From a virus, in IMG/VR virus record IMGVR_UViG_3300009428_000004, positions 27,018 through 91,017 of that record: a stretch of 64,000 nucleotides of DNA, one strand, 5' to 3'. Below are positions 12,753-20,824 of this stretch, piece after piece. Below the pieces are notes generated by a model, which searched no databases, was not told the origin of the DNA, and saw nothing but the letters and a program-made list of their open reading frames with translations. The position numbers and the translations under genes are program-made. Numbering within the stretch: the stretch's first letter is position 1; the number at the start of each line of letters is the position of its first letter.

Positions 12753-12910
12753 CCATTATTTTCACTTTTTTCTATTTTATTTCCATAATAATCATGGGTG
12801 CCCGCTCTATAGTTCTTCTTTCTCTGATCTAACAACAGAGTACTGATCCAGAGGGCTTTTACCATGAAGTACATTATAGGTAAAAATAACAATGATAGTA
12901 AAAGTTCCAT
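12749..12910 (-). CDS. small membrane protein, 53 aa
   Basis: An N-terminal hydrophobic segment (residues 1-28, E-L-L-L-S-L-L-F-L-P-I-M) is followed by a basic, Tyr/Asn-rich cytoplasmic tail. AGGAGAG precedes the ATG at good spacing, which is the main reason to accept this short gene. The stop codon overlaps the -35 box of the next promoter. Confidence 0.65.
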   Translation of the reverse strand: MELLLSLLFLPIMYFMVKALWISTLLLDQRKKNYRAGTHDYYGNKIEKSENNG

Positions 12911-12923
12911 AACTACTCTCCTT

Positions 12924-13133
12924 TTATCGAGGCGTAGACTTATATAGTTTTTTCAGGAACCACTTATTTTTACTAAAGTACTCTTTAGATGTGTACTGGA
13001 CTAAGTCACCTTCCCAGGTAAAGACCTCTTCTTTATGATCTTCCCACACGTTCATAGCGAATGCTCGAAATGGGCTCACTGTTGCGATCTCAAGAACTTT
13101 TTCCAAATCTTCTATAGTTTGTTTATCTAACAT
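12924..13133 (-). CDS. hypothetical protein, 69 aa
   Basis: A soluble protein starting M-L-D-K-Q-T-I-E-D-L-E-K-V and ending in a Lys/Tyr-rich segment. No domain recognised. It is the first gene leftward from a divergent promoter region shared with the plus-strand lipase gene. Confidence 0.7.
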   Translation of the reverse strand: MLDKQTIEDLEKVLEIATVSPFRAFAMNVWEDHKEEVFTWEGDLVQYTSKEYFSKNKWFLKKLYKSTPR

Positions 13134-13165
13134 ATAATGACCTGTGAGTTATGATTTACTCTCTC

Positions 13166-13194
13166 ATAATACACCATAATACGGTGCCTGTCAA
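13166..13194 (-). promoter_or_regulatory. sigma-70-like promoter, divergent from the lipase promoter
   Basis: TTGACA (13194-13189), 17-bp spacer, TATTAT (13171-13166) on the minus strand. Confidence 0.85.
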
Positions 13195-13203
13195 GTCTTT
13201 TAT

Positions 13204-13211
13204 TATAAATA
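13204..13211 (+). promoter_or_regulatory. late promoter TATAAATA for the lipase gene
   Basis: An exact T4 late consensus on the plus strand, 23 bases upstream of the lipase ATG and with no competing start. Its strand is opposite to nearly all other promoters here. Confidence 0.8.
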
Positions 13212-13233
13212 AATTGATATAGGAGAAATAAAT

Positions 13234-14001
13234 ATGACCCAAATCACTTCACAACCAATACTAGTTCGTTCACTGTTATTCGCAAGGCTCTCACAGATAG
13301 CATACTTAGATGAACCAGAAGCAAGCAAGGCAGCCAGAGCATTAGGATTTACCACAACAGAGTTTTATGAAAGAGATGGAGCTCAGGCATACAGATTTCA
13401 AAATAAGTCTGATCTAGTTATCGCATGTAGAGGCACACAGCCTACGGAATTTGGCGATATCAAAGCTGATCTAAAAGCATTCCCAGTATTAGCTGAAACA
13501 ATCTCTAGAGTTCACAGCGGATTCAAGACTGAAGTAGACGATCTATGGCCGATGATTATTGAAGACATTGCAAGAACAGTAAACGCTAAGAAAATGCTAT
13601 GGTTCTGCGGTCATTCTCTGGGTGCGGCAATGGCTACTATCATGGCGTCTAGATGTACTCACGATGATACACTAACTAGTCCTTCAATGGTATTTACGTT
13701 CGGTTCACCTAAAGTTGGTTGGCCAACATACTGTAAGTCTTTAGACGTTGTGCATCATAGATGGAAGAATAACAACGACATCGTAACTACTGTTCCTTTA
13801 CGTGTAATGGGATATAAGCATCACGGTGAAGAGCATTACATCAATGCGTATGGCTTAGTTAGGAATCCAACTGGATGGCAAAGAGTTAAAGATAAGTTTC
13901 GTGGTATTTGGATGGGATTAAAACAGGGCAAGATAGACTCATTCTCCGATCATAGTATCGATGAATACATCAAACACATTGATAACGCTATTCGTGGATA
14001 A
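13234..14001 (+). CDS. class 3 lipase / phospholipase-like hydrolase
   Basis: The 255-residue protein has the Lipase_3 layout: an early A-Y-L-D segment, I-A-C-R-G-T-Q-P (oxyanion region, about residues 63-70), the nucleophile S128 in G-H-S-L-G, F-T-F-G-S-P-K-V-G, D182 in N-N-N-D-I-V-T and H240 in S-D-H-S. These form a complete Ser-Asp-His triad. There is no signal peptide. It is the only long plus-strand gene, has its own late promoter and an AGGAG site, and overlaps a small membrane-protein gene. A role in late membrane breakdown or lipid remodelling is inferred. Confidence 0.9.
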   Translation: MTQITSQPILVRSLLFARLSQIAYLDEPEASKAARALGFTTTEFYERDGAQAYRFQNKSDLVIACRGTQPTEFGDIKADLKAFPVLAETISRVHSGFKTEVDDLWPMIIEDIARTVNAKKMLWFCGHSLGAAMATIMASRCTHDDTLTSPSMVFTFGSPKVGWPTYCKSLDVVHHRWKNNNDIVTTVPLRVMGYKHHGEEHYINAYGLVRNPTGWQRVKDKFRGIWMGLKQGKIDSFSDHSIDEYIKHIDNAIRG

Positions 14002-14152
14002 TAGACCTCTTCTAGATAAAGACGGTAACGAATATAAGCTAATACAAGCAGGACAAGACTGGTCTGACTCAGATACTTGGGGCGGATTAATCTTAGCCCT
14101 CGTAATTCTAGCGGTTGCTATATCTGGATTATACTTTAGATGGTGGAATTAG
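13994..14152 (+). CDS. small single-span membrane protein (GTG start)
   Basis: The frame overlaps the end of the lipase gene; GTG 13994 is the best start, making a 52-residue protein with a polar N-terminus (D-K-D-G-N-E-Y) and one hydrophobic segment near the C-terminus (G-L-I-L-A-L-V-I-L-A-V-A-I-S-G) ending F-R-W-W-N. An ATG at 13961 would give 63 residues. It ends convergently, overlapping the SET-domain gene by four bases. With the lipase it forms a two-gene late unit. Confidence 0.6.
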   Translation: MDNRPLLDKDGNEYKLIQAGQDWSDSDTWGGLILALVILAVAISGLYFRWWN

Positions 14153-14445
14153 TCACACTTGTAGAACGTGTATGTACAAGTAAGTTCTTCACCTGATAGA
14201 ATGTCTTTGCTTGCAATCATGAAGTATCTACTATCCCTTCGTGCTTTGTGTATGTTTGGAGAATCAGAATGATTGTAGAATGCTCCTAAAGGAGTTCTTT
14301 GAATATCTTCTCCCCAATAAAAATGAGACATCCCTATCTCAGTTCCTTCCTTGATATCTTCGACAGCCCATAGTCCTAGACCATGAATATCGGATCTCTT
14401 AATTGTCACACTAGACGGTAACGGCAAGTAAGTAGTATCAGTCAT
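14149..14445 (-). CDS. SET-domain protein (putative methyltransferase)
   Basis: A 98-residue single-domain protein with the SET core: G-L-G-L-W-A (residues 22-27) for the first glycine motif, the N58-H59-S60 motif followed by P-N for AdoMet binding, and G-E-E-L-T-C-T-Y-T (residues 85-93) for the catalytic pseudoknot and Tyr. SET proteins methylate lysines, mostly on proteins. No post-SET zinc cluster is present. It is the last gene of the nucleotide operon, four bases after glyA. The target could be a host or phage protein; it cannot be told. Confidence 0.8.
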   Translation of the reverse strand: MTDTTYLPLPSSVTIKRSDIHGLGLWAVEDIKEGTEIGMSHFYWGEDIQRTPLGAFYNHSDSPNIHKARRDSRYFMIASKDILSGEELTCTYTFYKCD

Positions 14446-14448
14446 ATT

Positions 14449-15591
14449 TTAATCCTCTAAAATATCTGCAATTTTATGCGCTAGTTTTCTAAACCACATA
14501 TCGTCATGACCACGAGTTGTTTCTGCGGCGGTACCCAATCGAATACCACTTGTCTCTACAAAAGAGCGTGGATCATTTGGAACACCGTTCTTGTTTACAG
14601 TAATACCATTTTCTTCTAGCAAGTCTGCGGCTTCACGACCACTGTACTTACTATCACTTAAATCCATTAGGATAATATGGCTGTCAGTGCCGCCTGTCTG
14701 CACAGGCATATCACGCTGTCTAAACACATCACACATAGCCTTAGCGTTGCGTACAACGTCTTTGCTGTACTGCTTAAACTCTAGTGTATCTGCTTCAATA
14801 AAGGACTGTGCTTTGGCCGCAATGATGTGCATCAACGGACCGCCTTGTGTGCCTGGAAAGATAGCACTATTAATCTTGCGAGTGAGTTCTTCATTGTTCC
14901 ATAGGATGATACCACCTCTTGGTCCACGTAATGTTTTGTGGGTTGTAGATGTTACAACATCTGCGTAAGGCAAAGGATTATCATATACACCACCAGCGAT
15001 TAGTCCCGAATAGTGAGCCATATCAACTACAAGATATGCGCCTACAGAATCAGCAATATCTCTAAAACCTTTCCAGTCGATCTGTCTTGGGTATGCGCTT
15101 GCACCAGCAACAATCACTTTAGGTTTATGAAGTTCTGCCAACATTTGAACTTGATCCATGTTAATATAACCATTCTCTTCAACGCCATAAGCATAACAGT
15201 CATAAATCTTACCGGAAATATTAGGTGCGCTACCGTGTGACAAGTGTCCACCACTTGCTAGATCCATGCCTAATAGTTTATCGCCTGGTTTCAGTAGTGC
15301 TTGGTAAACTGCTGTGTTTGCATTTGCACCTGAGTGTGGTTGTACGTTAGCAAAGTTTGCTCCATATAATCTACACAGTGTATCAATAGCAAGTTGTTCA
15401 ATCTCATCTGCGTGATCACATCCGTTGTAGTAACGCTTTCCAGGATAGCCTTCAGCATATTTGTTAGTAAAGATACTGCCTGATAAGTCCATCACAGCTT
15501 GGCTTGCAAAGTTTTCACTAGCAATAAGCTCAACAGTACTATCCTGGCGATGTTTTTCATCATCCAGAATATTTAGTATTCTATAATCCAT
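14449..15591 (-). CDS. glyA: serine hydroxymethyltransferase
   Basis: The protein carries the SHMT pattern throughout: E-L-I-A-S-E-N-F near the start, Y-A-E-G-Y-P-G-K-R-Y-Y, the PLP-binding Lys in S-T-T-H-K219-T-L-R-G-P-R-G-G and S-G-I-R-L-G-T at the substrate carboxylate site. At 380 residues it is shorter than the bacterial enzyme (about 415), mainly at the C-terminus. It converts Ser plus THF to Gly plus methylene-THF, the cofactor consumed by ThyA encoded in the same operon. It overlaps the glutaredoxin gene by 11 bases. Confidence 0.95.
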   Translation of the reverse strand: MDYRILNILDDEKHRQDSTVELIASENFASQAVMDLSGSIFTNKYAEGYPGKRYYNGCDHADEIEQLAIDTLCRLYGANFANVQPHSGANANTAVYQALLKPGDKLLGMDLASGGHLSHGSAPNISGKIYDCYAYGVEENGYINMDQVQMLAELHKPKVIVAGASAYPRQIDWKGFRDIADSVGAYLVVDMAHYSGLIAGGVYDNPLPYADVVTSTTHKTLRGPRGGIILWNNEELTRKINSAIFPGTQGGPLMHIIAAKAQSFIEADTLEFKQYSKDVVRNAKAMCDVFRQRDMPVQTGGTDSHIILMDLSDSKYSGREAADLLEENGITVNKNGVPNDPRSFVETSGIRLGTAAETTRGHDDMWFRKLAHKIADILED

Positions 15592-15856
15592 TTAGTGCAT
15601 CCTTTAATTCAGTAAAACCACCAATATATTTCCAATTTATTTTGCTGTGACGGCCGGCCCAGAATTCGTTAGTCTCTTTTGTAAATATTTGTGGTACTGA
15701 TCTGAATTGCTCTCCAGCAATCTTCATCAGTTCGTCTTGTTCTTCTTCAGTCACTTCGCTTAGATCGACATATTCAAAATTCAATCCATTCTGTCTCAGT
15801 ATACTCTTAGCTTGATGGCAGTAGCCACAAGTTTTTGTTCCGTAAATTATATGCAT
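15581..15856 (-). CDS. glutaredoxin
   Basis: A 91-residue thioredoxin-fold protein with T-C-G-Y-C (Cys10 and Cys13), V-P-Q-I-F carrying the cis-proline, and Y-I-G-G-F-T-E-L at the glutathione site. An insertion with Trp and Arg/His residues (about residues 62-75) lies between strands. It probably supplies electrons to NrdAB, encoded upstream in the same operon. Confidence 0.9.
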   Translation of the reverse strand: MHIIYGTKTCGYCHQAKSILRQNGLNFEYVDLSEVTEEEQDELMKIAGEQFRSVPQIFTKETNEFWAGRHSKINWKYIGGFTELKDALNGL

Positions 15857-15860
15857 AATG

Positions 15861-16274
15861 TCATCCTCTAAGCTTTGTTACATGTGTCCTATGTATTTTA
15901 CAGTTAATAATGCCGTTGTAGTAATCATCTGATAAAAGGACTTCTCTATCAAATTGTTCTTTTGCCTCTAGATATGACATAGTACCACGTGTCGGACACA
16001 GGTGCAATATCTCTCTATGAAATGCTTTGCTACCATGTTCTTCAACCAGTAGCTTGACTTCTTCGCTTGATCCATAGTAAGTCATCCAATCAGACTCCTT
16101 AATGACCTTGCGCTTTCTAGTCTTACCTTTCAGTGGCGGTAAAGTTCGCTTGGATTGAAATAGCTTCTTTCCAACATACTTCTTTTTGTTCATGAGGTCT
16201 GTGATAACGTACACGAATCCAACATAGTCTCCTATCATATCGCTAGTGAATTCTACATCGTCTAGATACCACAC
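15861..16274 (-). CDS. GIY-YIG endonuclease-like protein (SegE type, GTG start)
   Basis: The GIY-YIG core can be read as G-F-V-Y-V-I-T-D ... K-K-Y-V-G-K-K (about residues 18-36), followed by a basic loop, W-M-T-Y-Y-G-S-S and a Glu-containing helix (L-E-A-K-E-Q-F). The pattern matches the SegE-type GIY-YIG family in T4-like phages. It may be a free-standing homing endonuclease or a repair enzyme. The start is GTG, with GGA six bases upstream, directly after the zinc-ribbon gene. Confidence 0.8.
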   Translation of the reverse strand: MWYLDDVEFTSDMIGDYVGFVYVITDLMNKKKYVGKKLFQSKRTLPPLKGKTRKRKVIKESDWMTYYGSSEEVKLLVEEHGSKAFHREILHLCPTRGTMSYLEAKEQFDREVLLSDDYYNGIINCKIHRTHVTKLRG

Positions 16275-16442
16275 TTAATTCCAGCCCTCTTCGTTCTGCT
16301 CATCCCAATCTTCCATTTCAGATTCTTCATAATCTACTTCTGATCCACATATTGGACAGAATACAATTGGGTCTTCCATATTAGTTGTTTCTACGGTACA
16401 TTCACTATCACAATACTCGCAGACTAAATCTTGTCTCTTCAT
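16275..16442 (-). CDS. small zinc-ribbon-like protein, 55 aa
   Basis: Two C-x2-C knuckles, C-E-Y-C and C-P-I-C, are spaced by about 18 residues, with an acidic C-terminal tail rich in Glu, Asp and Trp. It probably binds one zinc. Start and end are tightly packed: ATGA with the dCMP deaminase stop upstream and adjacency to the next GTG. The role is unknown; it may be a structural adaptor. Confidence 0.75.
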   Translation of the reverse strand: MKRQDLVCEYCDSECTVETTNMEDPIVFCPICGSEVDYEESEMEDWDEQNEEGWN

Positions 16443-16867
16443 AGTTTTTCTACCCTTATATTGCAGGACTTGAGAAAATCTATCCCCTCTGTGTTCCTGT
16501 ATGATGTTCTATAATACACATTCTTTATGCCAGTGCCGTATACCAACTTTGCACATTCTACACACGGAGCGTGAGTTATATATATGTCAGCGTCTAAACC
16601 ACTTTCGCTTGATCTAGCAAGTTTACTTATAGCGTTAGCTTCTGCATGTATTACCTCAGATTTAGTTACCGTGGTGGTTGTTCCGAGTTCGTGATGATGA
16701 AAAGTATCTTCGCACACGTTGTCCCAGCCAGATGGCGTACCGTTATAACCAATAGAGATAATACGATTGTCTTTTACAACAATAGCACCGACTTTCAGTC
16801 TAACAGCAGTTGACAGAGACCCGAAGGTCTCTGCCGTTTTCATGTAAGCGTCTTGCCACTTATTCAT
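16439..16867 (-). CDS. cd: deoxycytidylate (dCMP) deaminase
   Basis: The zinc site is complete: H74-A-E76 in V-I-H-A-E-A-N-A and P-C102-V-E-C105 later. Early residues R-L-K-V-G-A-I-V and G-Y-N-G-T-P-S-G-W match dCMP deaminases. The enzyme makes dUMP from dCMP, feeding ThyA in the same operon, as in T4. Confidence 0.95.
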   Translation of the reverse strand: MNKWQDAYMKTAETFGSLSTAVRLKVGAIVVKDNRIISIGYNGTPSGWDNVCEDTFHHHELGTTTTVTKSEVIHAEANAISKLARSSESGLDADIYITHAPCVECAKLVYGTGIKNVYYRTSYRNTEGIDFLKSCNIRVEKL

Positions 16868-16885
16868 AATATAGCCCTGTGTTAT

Positions 16886-17890
16886 TTAAGCTGGACAACC
16901 GTTTCCATCGACTCCACAAACTTCGCCTTCAGATGCGTTTGCATCCCAACCCCAATCACCTTCCATACCATTAACAGAGTATTCAGTAACTCGCTTCTCA
17001 AAGAAGTTGTCGTGTGATGCTCCGTTCAGTACCCAGTCTAACCATGGCATTGGATTCTCTTTTACTCCAAACTTAGGCTTCATGCCCAACTGAAGTAATC
17101 GACGGTCAGCGATATGTCTAATGTATTGCTTGACCTCTTTCTCAGTGATACCTTCTTGATCTTTGCCATCGAAAGCCAGTTTGATGAACTTGTCTTCTAG
17201 CGTAACAGCGTTAGTAGCCATCTCATACACCTTAGACTTCAACTCATCGTTGACAATACGTGGATGCTCTTCTACAAATTCACGGAACAATTTAGCGTTA
17301 CCTTGAACGTGCATAGTCTCATCACGGATAGACCATTCAACAATTGTTCCCATGCCTTTCATTTTGCCAAAACGCTGAAAGTTCAGTAGCATTACAAAGG
17401 ATGCGAATAGTGACATCCCTTCGTTAAACACTGACTGAGCCACTACGAGAGCGAGACCTGTATGGGAGTTAATGTTACCTTCTTTCATAAAGTCTAACTT
17501 GTCTGCCATCTCAGAGTATTCAAGGAAAGTGTGAAACTCTTCGTCTGGTAAACCCAGTGTATCATTCAGTAAAGCATATGCACGTTGATGCACACCTTCA
17601 CGATTAGCAAATGACGCAAGCATGTTGCGGATTTCATTGTTCTTAAATTTTGGAATCATCAGTTCGTGATAGTTCTCACCAACTTGTACATCTGACTGCG
17701 TGAACAATCGAAGAATTTGGGTCACAAAGTCCTTCTCATCTTCAGTTAGTTTTGTTTTCCAGTCTTGAACGTCTTCGCTCAATTCTGCTTCGTCTTCGAC
17801 CCAGTGGATCTCTTCGTGCTTTTTAGTTAACTCTACTGCCCATGGGTAATGAAATGGGCGATAGCTTTTTGATAAATCTAATAGTGACAT
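16886..17890 (-). CDS. nrdB: ribonucleotide reductase small subunit (class I beta)
   Basis: All six expected iron ligands can be placed: D67 in S-D-V, E98 and H101 in E-G-V-H, E157 in F-N-E-G, E191 and H194 in D-E-T-M-H. Tyr105 lies at the radical position four residues after H101. The 334-residue length is in the usual range, and the C-terminus ends in a Gly/Cys-rich tail. It forms the radical-generating subunit for the NrdA encoded 36 bases upstream. Confidence 0.95.
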   Translation of the reverse strand: MSLLDLSKSYRPFHYPWAVELTKKHEEIHWVEDEAELSEDVQDWKTKLTEDEKDFVTQILRLFTQSDVQVGENYHELMIPKFKNNEIRNMLASFANREGVHQRAYALLNDTLGLPDEEFHTFLEYSEMADKLDFMKEGNINSHTGLALVVAQSVFNEGMSLFASFVMLLNFQRFGKMKGMGTIVEWSIRDETMHVQGNAKLFREFVEEHPRIVNDELKSKVYEMATNAVTLEDKFIKLAFDGKDQEGITEKEVKQYIRHIADRRLLQLGMKPKFGVKENPMPWLDWVLNGASHDNFFEKRVTEYSVNGMEGDWGWDANASEGEVCGVDGNGCPA

Positions 17891-17926
17891 GTATTCTCTT
17901 TCCTTTAATGTTTGTTTGTTATATGT

Positions 17927-19915
17927 TTAGCCTTCGCAAGCTCTACACTCTTCGCCTTCTTCTATGGCGAGTGGTTTGTTTAAAAAGTCCATCAACTCGT
18001 TATAGCCGCCTACATATTCACCTGCGATATATACTTGCGGCACACTTTTGACATCTTTACGTCCAGTTACTTCTGCGGCTGTTTTGCCGATCTCTTTAAG
18101 GTCAATCTTATCGAATGGAATACCTCGTAACTTTAACTCTTCCATAGCCATGGAACAAAACGGACAATCTTTTTTGGAGTATACGATGCTACGCATATCT
18201 CCAGCTAGTGCAACTCTTTCGACTTTCTCACTAACGTTCTCTGCACGTTGCTTTGCCTCTGTACGCAGATAATACAGCCCTTTGAGTCCTTCTTTCCATG
18301 CACGTAGATGTACTTGACTTACGTATGATTTAGGTGCTCCTGCAGGGAAGAATAGATTAACTGATTGTCCTTGACAGATATACTTCTGTCTGTCTGCGGC
18401 ATGTTGTACCACCCAGTTCTGATCTAATTCATCAGCAGTTTTAAATATAGCCTTTTCGCCTTCTGTTAAGAATGGCAGGTGTTGGACTGAACCCTTTTTA
18501 GTAATAATAGAAGTCCAATTAGTGTCATTGTTTTCTCCTTTAAATGTTAACAATGCTGATAGATACTTGTTCTTTACCAAGAAAGAGCCAGCACGTGTTC
18601 TATGAGTGTATGCATTAGCTTTCAAAGGCTCGATGGAGGGAGACGTGGCTAGGATCACACCAGATGATGCGTTAGGCGCAATTGCAAGCAAGTGTGAGTT
18701 ACGTCTGCCCGAACCAATCCCATCTGGGTACTCACCACGCTCTACAGCTAGTCTCTCAGTCTCGGCCACAGCTTGCCTCTTAATCTGACTGAAAACGACA
18801 TCATTGATCTCTTTAGCCTTCTCAGACTCCCAAGCAACACCGTGCTTTTGCAGTAAACTATGGAATCCCATAGCTCCAAGTCCTAGAGAGCGTTCACGAC
18901 CAGCACTAAACTTGGCACGTGAAATAGTATCAGGAGCATTCTCAATGAAGTACTCGATAACGTTATCTAACATACAGATAAGATCAGCAACAATACTCGT
19001 ATCTTTCCACTCATCATAGTATTCTAGATTCAAGGATGATAAGCAACACACAGCGGTGCGATCTTCGCTAGTTGGTAAATGAATTTCATTACAGAGATTA
19101 GATCCATTGATCTTGAGACCCAAATCTTTCAGAGGTTGAGGCAGATCACGATTAGCAGTGTCGATGAAATTCATGTAAGGCTCACCAGTTCTAAAGCGTG
19201 TCTCTATAATACGCTCCCACAGTTTACGAGCATCTACACTATCTTTAACACTTCCATCTTTTGGATCACGGAGGTCAAAAGATTTCCCTTCTGCCGCGGC
19301 ATTCATAAACTCATCAGTAATGTTTACAGCGTTGTGCAAGTTCAGAGCTTTACGTTGTACGTCACCTGTAGGTATACGCATGTTAAGAAATTCGATGATG
19401 TCTGGGTGAGAGATGTCCATGTATGCCGCATAAGAGCCCTTACGAGTTTTACCTTGACGATATGCAATCATGTCAGCATCTACTGTGTGGAGAAAAGGCA
19501 TAGGACCAGGTGCTACATCAGATACAGTACGCACATCAGACCAGTGACCACCAACTCCACCACCGTAAACAGATAGCCAACGTAACTCAGAAGTGTGACC
19601 AATAAGACCCTCAAGAGTGTCTGGAACATATGTCAAGAAACATGAGATGGGCATTCCTTTACCTTGTTTAGCACCATTAGGAGCATTAGACAATACTGGT
19701 GATGCGAACATGAACCACTTGTTAGAGACATAGTTATACAATCGTTGTGCCATGTCTTCATTCATATCTTCTCGGTATTTCGACCATGCAGTTGATGCAC
19801 GTTTGAAAGCCTCTTGTGGCGATTTCTCATACTCTGTTAAGTAAAAGTCTTTTAGCATTCCTACAGCGTAGGACTCTAGTAGACTATCTTTTGTTTTATC
19901 TATCTTTATTGTCAT
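17927..19915 (-). CDS. nrdA: ribonucleotide reductase large subunit with inserted glutaredoxin
   Basis: The catalytic barrel shows C92 (P-I-S-C), N-L-C275-N-E, C290/C291 and the radical-transfer pair Y548-Y549. The usual C-terminal redox tail is present (C657-R-A-C660). Between the Tyr pair and this tail lies a complete glutaredoxin domain (about residues 574-648) with C584-P-F-C587, V-P-Q-V-Y and Y-V-G-G-Y. The N-terminus is too short for an ATP-cone, so allosteric activity control is probably absent. At 662 residues the core is compact. The arrangement places a disulfide reductant next to the tail it must reduce. Confidence 0.95.
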   Translation of the reverse strand: MTIKIDKTKDSLLESYAVGMLKDFYLTEYEKSPQEAFKRASTAWSKYREDMNEDMAQRLYNYVSNKWFMFASPVLSNAPNGAKQGKGMPISCFLTYVPDTLEGLIGHTSELRWLSVYGGGVGGHWSDVRTVSDVAPGPMPFLHTVDADMIAYRQGKTRKGSYAAYMDISHPDIIEFLNMRIPTGDVQRKALNLHNAVNITDEFMNAAAEGKSFDLRDPKDGSVKDSVDARKLWERIIETRFRTGEPYMNFIDTANRDLPQPLKDLGLKINGSNLCNEIHLPTSEDRTAVCCLSSLNLEYYDEWKDTSIVADLICMLDNVIEYFIENAPDTISRAKFSAGRERSLGLGAMGFHSLLQKHGVAWESEKAKEINDVVFSQIKRQAVAETERLAVERGEYPDGIGSGRRNSHLLAIAPNASSGVILATSPSIEPLKANAYTHRTRAGSFLVKNKYLSALLTFKGENNDTNWTSIITKKGSVQHLPFLTEGEKAIFKTADELDQNWVVQHAADRQKYICQGQSVNLFFPAGAPKSYVSQVHLRAWKEGLKGLYYLRTEAKQRAENVSEKVERVALAGDMRSIVYSKKDCPFCSMAMEELKLRGIPFDKIDLKEIGKTAAEVTGRKDVKSVPQVYIAGEYVGGYNELMDFLNKPLAIEEGEECRACEG

Positions 19916-19936
19916 CTCATTTCCATTTATTTGTTA

Positions 19937-20824
19937 TTAGACTGCCATCATTGCTTTGATAGCACTCATTGGTTTATATCCCTCTAACTGGAAGTCAGAG
20001 ACGTCCAAATCTAGTACTTCATCTAGTGAAGTAAACTTTGGCATACGTAGTGAAGGTAGGTTTTGCGGAATGCGCTTTAGTTGTTCGCTCACTGCTTCAT
20101 AGTGTGTATTGTATATATGTACATCGCCAACCGTATGGACGAAATCACCGACTTGTAGACCAGTTATTTTCGCTATAATGTGTGTCAATAAAGCATAGCT
20201 TGCGATGTTAAAGGGTACACCTAAAAACATATCTGCGCTTCTCTGATACATTTGACAACTCAGTTTTCCATTGTTGACGTAGAACTGCGACATAGTGTGA
20301 CAAGGAGGTAAAGCCATCTGGTCGATCTGATTAGGATTCCATGCACTTAGAATTAATCTACGACTGTCCGGATTTGTTTTTATCTCATTGATGAGCCACG
20401 TGATCTGGTCTGTCCCTTGAAGATGCGGCGCACTATTGTACATTGAGCCGTTGAAATTTCTCCATTGAAAGCCGTAAACTGGACCAAGCCCTTTGTGCAT
20501 GTAGTCATTGTGATAGCCTAAAGCTACACCTTGATTATCAGCATTAGCTGTCCATATAGTACTACGGTCATATAACTCTTTCCTATCTTCTCCGAACGTA
20601 ATCTCTGCTAGTCTACGCTCATCGGTACTGCCTTCTAAGAACCACAGTAGTTCACCTACTACAGACTTCCAAGCCAACTTCTTAGTTGTAACAGCTGGAA
20701 ACCCTCGTCTCAGGTCATACCTCATCTGATAACCAAAAATACTTTTAGTACCAGTTCCCGTTCGGTCCATACGCTCATCACCGTTGTCCATAATGTCTTG
20801 CATAGCTTCTAAGTATTGCTTCAC
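19937..20824 (-). CDS. thyA: thymidylate synthase (GTG start)
   Basis: A full ThyA: R21-T-G-T-G, W-x-L-E-G-S-T, the nucleophile C175 in L-P-P-C-H and N206 in P-F-N-I-A, the Asn that selects dUMP over dCMP. It makes dTMP from dUMP using methylene-THF. The conserved Asn argues against a dCMP hydroxymethylase. The start is GTG, sharing one base with the DHFR stop (TAGTG). Confidence 0.95.
   Translation of the reverse strand: MKQYLEAMQDIMDNGDERMDRTGTGTKSIFGYQMRYDLRRGFPAVTTKKLAWKSVVGELLWFLEGSTDERRLAEITFGEDRKELYDRSTIWTANADNQGVALGYHNDYMHKGLGPVYGFQWRNFNGSMYNSAPHLQGTDQITWLINEIKTNPDSRRLILSAWNPNQIDQMALPPCHTMSQFYVNNGKLSCQMYQRSADMFLGVPFNIASYALLTHIIAKITGLQVGDFVHTVGDVHIYNTHYEAVSEQLKRIPQNLPSLRMPKFTSLDEVLDLDVSDFQLEGYKPMSAIKAMMAV

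Noticed and set aside
19937-20824. dCMP hydroxymethylase instead of thymidylate synthase
   Set aside because: The Asn in P-F-N-I-A that prefers dUMP is present, and DHFR is adjacent as in true thymidylate synthase operons.
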